From: Sperchopsis tessellata
Lineage: Eukaryota > Arthropoda > Insecta > Coleoptera > Hydrophilidae
Reading direction: 5' to 3'
Length of the DNA: 38,639 nt
Assembly: GCA_033557685.1 (NCBI GenBank)
Contig: JAWQRN010000105.1
Coordinates: 1 to 38,639 of the forward strand
Shown here: in pieces, positions 32,554 to 38,639 of the stretch
How the letters are laid out: every line of letters starts with the position of its first letter
How positions within the stretch are numbered: the stretch's first letter is position 1
Program-made: the position numbers and the translations under genes
The notes under the pieces: model-generated
Database searches by the model: none
The model's input: the letters and a program-made list of their open reading frames with translations, nothing else
Told to the model about the DNA's origin: nothing

Positions 32554-33779
32554 TCATCTAAACAGTTTATATTGCATTATTTGATGCAACTTTTGAAACT
32601 GTGATGGGGCACACATTTAGCTCGCACATATATTCCCAGAAACATTAATATCAATTTGAATGGCGAATTTGAGATTCACGCTGGCTAGTATCCACACACC
32701 AGCGCCCAGAATGCACTTTTTAGTATTCTAGCAATAAATTTCTTAACCACGGTCCTGTGCGGCCATTTAATGTACAGAAATTCCAACAATAAATTGTTTT
32801 ATTGGGAGTGTAAGTGGGGAGGGAGAGGTTCTTCGTTAACTGTATGCAATTTTAGTACCGGCCATAATATGCATTTTATTAGACAATCGCGTGTTCAAAT
32901 TACTAAATTTATAGATATCGTTGGTTTATTTTCGTCCTTTTTCTCATTTCTATGCAGTTTGCGCACTCTGAGCAAACGAAATTTCTCTGCCAGATAAATA
33001 CAAACCTCCATTAAATCAACTATTAAAGCGACAGTCGAGTTAATGCAATTTTGCAATAAGTTTGCGGTTCAATAGCCTATGTTGAATTATTTGACAAACA
33101 AAATATCAATAGATTTATTGTATTATTTGATTATATTGATGTATTACTATTGAAATGCCGGATACCTTCTATAGTATATCCTGGTTTATTTTATCTCGGA
33201 TGTGCAGTTTTTACAATATTGTTAGTGTATGTCAGTATGTATAATAAACATTAAAAGGCAAATATAGATTCAAATCATGAGATTTAAGATATTTCGCGGA
33301 TTATATTTGTTTTCGTTTTATTATAGTCTCACCAATTTATAAAAAATGATCAAAGATTAAAATTACTAAATTTCAAAATGGATCAAAATTCTATATACAA
33401 TTGCAGAAGTTGAGTTATATTCCTAAGTATTTCTAAATAAAATTATGTTACCTGCATTAAAATCCTATACCAATACAAAATTGTAATATTTAATGCTATG
33501 TCGAATTTATATCAGCTTTCTAAATAAACACCATCATTAGCATCTCGAAATCTCCTAGCAGTTATACAGGTTATCTGGGGTGTAAGATCATGAATATAAT
33601 CATAAAAATATTTATTAATTCTTTGACAATATTATATCGTATAGGATATATTTCATATCACAATACATAAAAATGCAACTTACAAAAAACAATTGTATAC
33701 TTGTTTAAACCTAAAATGAATACCTAAAAAATACTTCTATTGTATTAAATGTAATAGAATACCGCGTATATTATCTATA
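32554..33779. other. AT-rich non-coding stretch
   Basis: A few GC-richer islands occur (ACGCTGGCTAGTATCCACAC near 32680, ACCACGGTCCTGTGCGGCC near 32746), but no readable domain or splice-bounded exon. Confidence 0.4.
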
Positions 33780-34300
33780 TGAATGTTGTGTCCGAGTAGA
33801 AACCATGTAGAGACTCAGACAAGTGCTGAAGTTTGGTCCACTGTTTCAATGGACATTTTCAAGGCGAATTATTTTACTTCATTGCACGAACTTAAGAGAC
33901 CAATCCGGACTCGGCCAGATCATGCGTATATAAGAAAAGACTGGAATGAGGGATTCGCACTAAGGCGGCACCGTTCCATTCGTTTGGTTATTATCAAGTC
34001 TAGGAGAACAAAGACGAAAAATGCACTTGAACTAAACAGATTTTCTACCATTTTTCAAGGATTTTGTCTGTTGACAAAATTAGCCGCATACATACTTTTG
34101 ACATAAACACAGTATTCTTTCCAATCTAAAAGATATCACCCTTTTGCGAAAGATGCCATCTCGTCGCAAATCGAAGGAGTTTATCAGGTCTATTGTTTCT
34201 GTAGTAAGGTCTATATCATAAAAACTAAGCTTGCGATTCCTACTCGTTTAAAGGAGCACGAACGCTGTACACGTCTTTCGTGGCTGATTATTGCCATAAA
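33780..34300 (+). mobile_element. Penelope-like element 3' fragment with GIY-YIG endonuclease
   Basis: The clearest part is on the + strand at 34173-34290: EGVYQVYCFCSKVYIIKTKL, then AIPTRLKEHERCTRLSW. This corresponds to the GIY-YIG nuclease of Penelope-like retroelements (normally G-V-Y-x-I-x-C-x-C-x-K-x-Y-I-G-x-T, then R-x-x-E-H). Just upstream, with frame breaks, VDKISRIHTFDINTVF near 34070-34120 fits the end of the reverse-transcriptase region. Upstream sequence back to about 33780 may be more of the same element but is less certain. The usual YIG glycine is replaced and the frame is broken, so it is a relic. The fragment stops near 34300, where a LINE 3' end on the other strand begins. 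Confidence 0.7.
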
Positions 34301-34304
34301 CAGG

Positions 34305-36920
34305 TCAATCCAATATGTTGGAAGATACTAAAATCTTATACACTGAATAATTACTATGCGAATGGACAGGTACAGCGCTAGCCTGCATTCCCCACTTCTT
34401 GTCTTCTAATGTATACACATATGGAGATAAAAGGTAGTTTTTTAACCTAGCTCGAAAATTCCTATACTTTAGAACCTTCATATCATCTGGCAATTTATCA
34501 ACCAGTTGTATTTCTGTACTTAAATAATTTCAAGTCTGATACCTGACGTATTTAAATATGTAACATACTATCTCTAGAATGAATAAAGATGACAAAGCTA
34601 ATAATCTATTTGGCAAGTAGAGTGCGACAAGATGTCTTAGTTGAAACTCGTAACATGCTGCTCACAACCTTTTTTGTGCAATAATCCCATTTTTGGCACA
34701 AATAGTGTTGCCCGATAGCATTATACCGTACGCCAACTGAGACCGCACTACAACATAGGATAGGGCTAAAATTACTGGAATAACCAGAATGTTGGATAGT
34801 ACTCTAAACTGAAATCTTTTGTTGAGAGGTTAGAAATAAGGTTGTGGTTTTTGCCTCATATAGAATATCATATAGTTTGTTGTTGTTAGTTAAGCAGCAA
34901 ACCAAATAGTGAAACCAGTCCAGAACATATCCCCATATAAAATAAGACTCTATTTTTTCAGTAGATTACTGTGATTCACCCAATCAAATGCCTTAGTCAA
35001 ATCTCCATATATTTCAACCGGAAAATAACCCGAGTCGATCATTTACAGAACAAAATTATAAAATTCGAGAACAGCCAGTTATTTTAGATTTATTTTCCTG
35101 AAACTATACTGGGACTAGCTGATCAAATCAATTATTTTAAAGGAGACTTCAGGCGGTGAAGCATAGATTACTAAAAAGGCTTTGACGAAAAATTTTTTAA
35201 AGAGATCGGTCTATAGTTACTAAGTTCGAACTTTCCCTTCTGTTAATAAATTGGCCTAATAGAACTTTATTTTAAATGATTTGAAAACATTTCCTGAGAG
35301 GGATTTACTAGGAGCATAACTGGTTTTACTATCTAAAAAAAAAACAATCAATTTCAACAAGGTATAGGTTATCTCATCGAGCCCACTAGATACGTTTCGT
35401 TTCAATTTTTTAAATATTGAAAACATATCATTACCCTGAAATGAAAGCAAAATCATATTAGAAATATTCAGAGGTATTTATATTAATTGGAAAATAGTTG
35501 TAGATAACCATTTTTTAATAAGTAATTAACGTTTTCGAGAATTAGTAATTTTCATCTTTAGATCCTGAGTATGTAACATCACAAAGATTCAGCGACATAC
35601 TTGAGTGTATCGCTGAATATTTGCGATGTTACATACTCAGGATCTGAAGATGAGTATTATAAATTTTCTAAAACGTTAATTACAGAACATCATTGTTTTT
35701 TTTTATTTTGTGAACTAAGTATAACATTACTACATGACTTATAAAAGAGGTATTTATATTTATGTTTATGTTTGCAGCAAGTATATTAAATGATTACCAT
35801 AAATACAGCTCTACTAAAACAAATTACTAATCTGACATTGATCATCAGTCTTTATATTATCAACCATAACCTCAACATTTTTCACGGGCATATCGATATC
35901 CCCTGTAAGCTTTTGATGACGTACCACATTTCTTTGGACTTATTATAAGAAGATTGTATGCGATCATTATAAAATGTTCTTTTCGATGCTTTACTAGATC
36001 AACGTTTACTTGCTTGGACTTAATATTTATATACTTTAAAATTGGATATTTTGAAGAGCAAATAAATTTTTAAGTTTAAATTTATCATCAATACTTTTAC
36101 AAATAATACCCACTCCAACTGGTCATTAAACAAATTAAATTTAAACTGAATTTCGAGATATACATTGTACGAACGAGCAAAAATTAACGAGTTTTTTCCA
36201 GAGTTTACAACATCTAAAAATCAATGATTAGTTAAATATCATAGTATCATCGGCGAAACTGTTGAGAAATATTTTGTCGATCAGAATTGTAGTGGTAGCA
36301 ATTACTCTGGTATTTTCACACTGCGTTATAATTCTAATCTTCTCTCTAGAGTTGAAATTGATATTAAAATCACCAACAATTGTAAGAAACCACATTTCCA
36401 TCACCAGCTCTAAAATAGCAGCCATGGTATAACAAAATAAATATTCACATCACCTGTAGGTACCCTAAAAACTTTAATGATAATATATTTAACAAACATC
36501 ACAACTGTAACAAAGTTCACAAACTTACAATTTTACCATATATTAGTTTCACCACATTTAACATTATTTCTACAGCAACAAGGATATAGATTATATTCAG
36601 AAATGTCTGAATCTGATCATCACAAACCCACGTCTCTGACAAATACAGAAACACAATATTTGATTCTGCAATAATTTCTTTAATTTGACTAACCTTATTC
36701 TAGGAGAGGCCTTGTATGTTAACTAGTAATAGAAAATTTAGTCCCGATTCGTCGTCCGACATTTTAATGACATAATAAATCTGTGACGTGGGAATATCTT
36801 GTATAATATAAGAACTTCCACCTTTATTAGGCAGATTTCCAACAATATTGTCATCATATCCAAAAATTTCACTTATTTCACACATTATTGATAACGTCAG
36901 AGACTGTAGTGTAAAGCAAT
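34305..36920 (-). mobile_element. CR1/Jockey-group LINE relic lacking its reverse-transcriptase core
   Basis: On the minus strand an AP-endonuclease opens with LNFLLLVNIQGLS near 36700-36730, then a YLSETWVCDDQIQTF segment near 36610, VGDFNINFNS near 36350-36380 and ATTTILIDKIFLNSFADD near 36235-36290. Early reverse transcriptase follows: KKLKRNVSSGLDEITYTLLK near 35350-35420 and GDLTKAFDWVNHSNLL near 34960-35010 (motif A). The sequence then jumps to RSQLAYGIMLSGN near 34710-34745 and an AQKRL segment near 34670. It ends with KYRNFRARLKNYLLSPYVYT near 34410-34470 at the usual ORF2 C-terminus. The segment that should hold motif B and the catalytic YADD is missing, an internal deletion. There is no RNase H, as expected for this group. 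A palindromic insert lies at 35524-35681. Confidence 0.82.
35524..35681. repeat. Palindromic MITE/foldback element nested in the LINE
   Basis: About 75-bp arms are near-perfect reverse complements. AATTAACGTTTT at the left end pairs with AAAACGTTAATT at the right; the inner block GATCCTGAGTATGTAACATC matches exactly, and TTCAGCGA flanks a short centre (CATACTTGAGTGTA). Because TTAA is present at both ends it could be a TTAA target duplication, but the palindrome also includes it. It lies between the endonuclease and reverse-transcriptase parts of the host LINE, so it inserted later. Confidence 0.88.
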
Positions 36921-38100
36921 AATGACTTTCTCAGTTAGTTACATTTTAAATTGTATTAATCATAGATTTACATTAAATTGACAGTCTATCGGAGTATTAC
37001 TATTCACGGTTTGCAGGGCAGAACTTATCTTAATGATTTTATAAAATTGATTTATTCAAAGCATATTCCCACACTTTAGGTCTTTCCCCCCATCCGGGAT
37101 CCAACGTCATTATAGCGGGAACTACAGGTATGTGAGGTGGGTGAGTGGAAACCAGCTTAACCACCACAAGGCAGTATTTGATTGTTATACCTCAGATAAC
37201 CTGATTTCAATTTAACTGTAATTTTGATTTAAACTTAGTGAGAATATATTTCAACAAGTACGGTAATCATATTACGTAAATAAAAATTATTTTTGATTTC
37301 AAAATTAAATTTTTCTAAGTTTATGATCCAAGTGCTAATGTTATTATTGCCAAGATAAAGAAATAATCTAAATTAGTCCTTGTTCTCGGACCTAGTTAGG
37401 TGCCAACTCTATTTCTAGATCAGTTTGCTAAGTACAGATATTTTAGTTATATTTATTATATATTCTTCCGTATTTAATAGCTACATATTATATTTCGGTA
37501 AACATTACATTTTTCTTAAAATAATTATTAGTGGTCTACATAAATAGTAATTCTTAAAAATATTTTGGCAGTTTTTAGGTATGATTTAAATGTAGTCCCG
37601 AAGTTATAAACTTCAGAGGTTGACAACTTTCAATGGCTGTAAAGAAGTAAATATGTGTACAAAGTTTAGAACTCCCCTTTAGGTTATATGGTGCAAAGTA
37701 TACTCTTAAGCCCCGACAAAACCACATACTGCTCAACACTCGCCTAGTTAATATTTGGCGAAGCAGACAACAAAATAATTATGTTCATTTTGGACATACA
37801 AGTAGTCGTTGGTCTACCAAGATACATAAGAATGATTTTATATTTTTTCCAAAAATATTTTGAAGAAAGCCCAAAATTATTATTTTGCGAATATTTATGT
37901 AGTTGGAATATATGGTAAGCTATCCTTCAATGTGAATTGTGTAGTAATATACTTGATAATAGTATACATAGTCTTTCACATTAATTTCTGATTATTAAGG
38001 TTGACACTTTTATGAATAAATTTAAAAATTATAATTATGAAATTTTATATAATTTTAGTTTTTATGTTATGGAGACAATTGACATATATTTTTTTATATT
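36921..38100. other. AT-rich non-coding stretch
   Basis: One GC-richer patch at about 37080-37190 (CCCCCCATCCGGGATCCAAC, then GGTGAGTGGAAACC) may be the 5' part of the adjacent LINE or another old repeat; its minus-strand reading cannot be assigned. The rest holds nothing recognised. Confidence 0.4.
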
Positions 38101-38112
38101 TCAGGTGAGTGT
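38090..38112 (+). promoter_or_regulatory. Candidate recursive splice (ratchet) site
   Basis: A T-rich run (TTTTTTATATTTCAG) is followed immediately by GTGAGTGT, so a 3' splice site abuts a strong 5' splice site at 38104/38105 with no exon between. This is the hallmark of zero-nucleotide-exon recursive splice sites, described in long insect introns. It is on the same strand as the LDLa gene and more than 25 kb from its last certain exon. The motif alone can arise by chance. Confidence 0.35.
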
Positions 38113-38197
38113 ATACTGCTATTTCTCTTGGTGAGTTATTGAAAATTATTAATATGTAGTTCTTACAAAAATTCTGTAAGTAATAAAACGTCAATGT

Positions 38198-38201
<4 letters not shown>

Positions 38202-38256
<55 letters not shown>
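38202..38256. repeat. (TA)n microsatellite
   Basis: About 27 TA units, the longest such tract in the window. Confidence 0.95.
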
Positions 38257-38262
<6 letters not shown>

Positions 38263-38623
38263 CCTGTACTTAATGTAATGAGAGTTCGTAAAACATAATA
38301 TAATAATCAAAGAGGGTCCTTAGGATAAGAAAATAATTAATTGTTAATAGTGAGATTTATTTTTCTTTGCACGATGATGGAAACTCATATAATATTGCAG
38401 CGAAAAAAGTTGTCTATAAAAATTCCAAGAGACGTCGGAAATTGCCCATTATATAATTATCAGCTATTATTGTACTTTTGGCTTCCTCCAAATACTTCTT
38501 TTAGCATAAAACTGTACCCCACTTTGTCCATATACATCTAATATATTTTACTGTTTCCTCATCTATATAGAGTCATATAATATATCCTGGATGATTCAAG
38601 TTGGTATACGTACACCTGTGAAT

Positions 38624-38639
38624 TATATATATATATATA
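38624..38639. repeat. (TA)n microsatellite, cut by the window end
   Basis: TA units run into the last base, so its full length is unknown. Confidence 0.9.

Larger units (their letters stand above)
38113..38639. other. AT-rich end of window with microsatellites
   Basis: Apart from the (TA)n tracts, no exon or transposon domain was recognised. Confidence 0.5.

Noticed and set aside
36477..36674. 65-codon + strand frame
   Set aside because: Antisense to the LINE endonuclease, whose LSETW motif is on the minus strand.
1..38639. Bacterial-type defence system, CRISPR array or operon
   Set aside because: Composition, introns, SINEs/LINEs and microsatellites show animal nuclear DNA; no regularly spaced repeats or clustered genes are present.

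Overview
This is eukaryotic, almost certainly arthropod (most likely insect), nuclear DNA. It is strongly AT-rich, has spliced exons with consensus intron borders, long (TA)n microsatellites, and many broken LINE, Penelope-like, hAT, Tc1/mariner and SINE copies. I see no bacterial-type genes, operons, rRNA or CRISPR arrays.

The only host gene I can support lies on the + strand. Two exons, 9872-10195 and 12830-12946, each encode one LDL-receptor class A (LDLa) module with all six cysteines and the calcium-binding acidic motif. Both exons are bounded by phase-1 introns and join in frame, and the first also carries a Ser/Thr-rich, mucin-like linker. The module style fits the LDLa region of an insect perlecan (trol-like) or another LDLa-rich extracellular protein, but two modules do not settle the identity. 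Neither end of the gene is visible. A third, weaker candidate exon (27208-27302) joins in the same phase and ends in a stop codon. A recursive-splice-like site (AG|GT) lies at 38104/38105. Most of the window is therefore probably long intron of this gene.

The rest is transposon debris, mostly on the minus strand. In order: a LOA/I-like LINE (about 640-2830) with a (TA)n tract inside its reverse transcriptase; a long imperfect inverted repeat (about 5140-6290); a Jockey-like LINE (about 6700-9000) split by a Tc1/mariner-type copy (7843-8652); the LDLa exons; the 3' part of an RTE-like endonuclease/reverse-transcriptase LINE (about 13495-14440); a GC-rich patch (about 15960-16210); a LINE RNase H tail (about 18290-18870); a composite of inverted and direct repeats around a (TA)n(GT)n tract (19216-20050); a zinc-finger hAT relic (23931 to about 26500); the candidate exon; a perfect 27-bp inverted repeat (27813-27906); a tRNA-derived SINE ending in (AT)n (30769-31028); a two-copy tandem duplication (32371-32553); a Penelope-like fragment with a GIY-YIG domain on the + strand (to about 34300), abutting tail-to-tail a CR1/Jockey-group LINE (34305-36920) that has lost its reverse-transcriptase core and contains a palindromic MITE (35524-35681).

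Every element carries stops and frame breaks, so I expect none to be active. I found no convincing new multi-gene system. The most unusual items are the recursive-splice candidate, the nested insertions, the long hairpin-forming repeat and the 19.2-20.05 kb composite.
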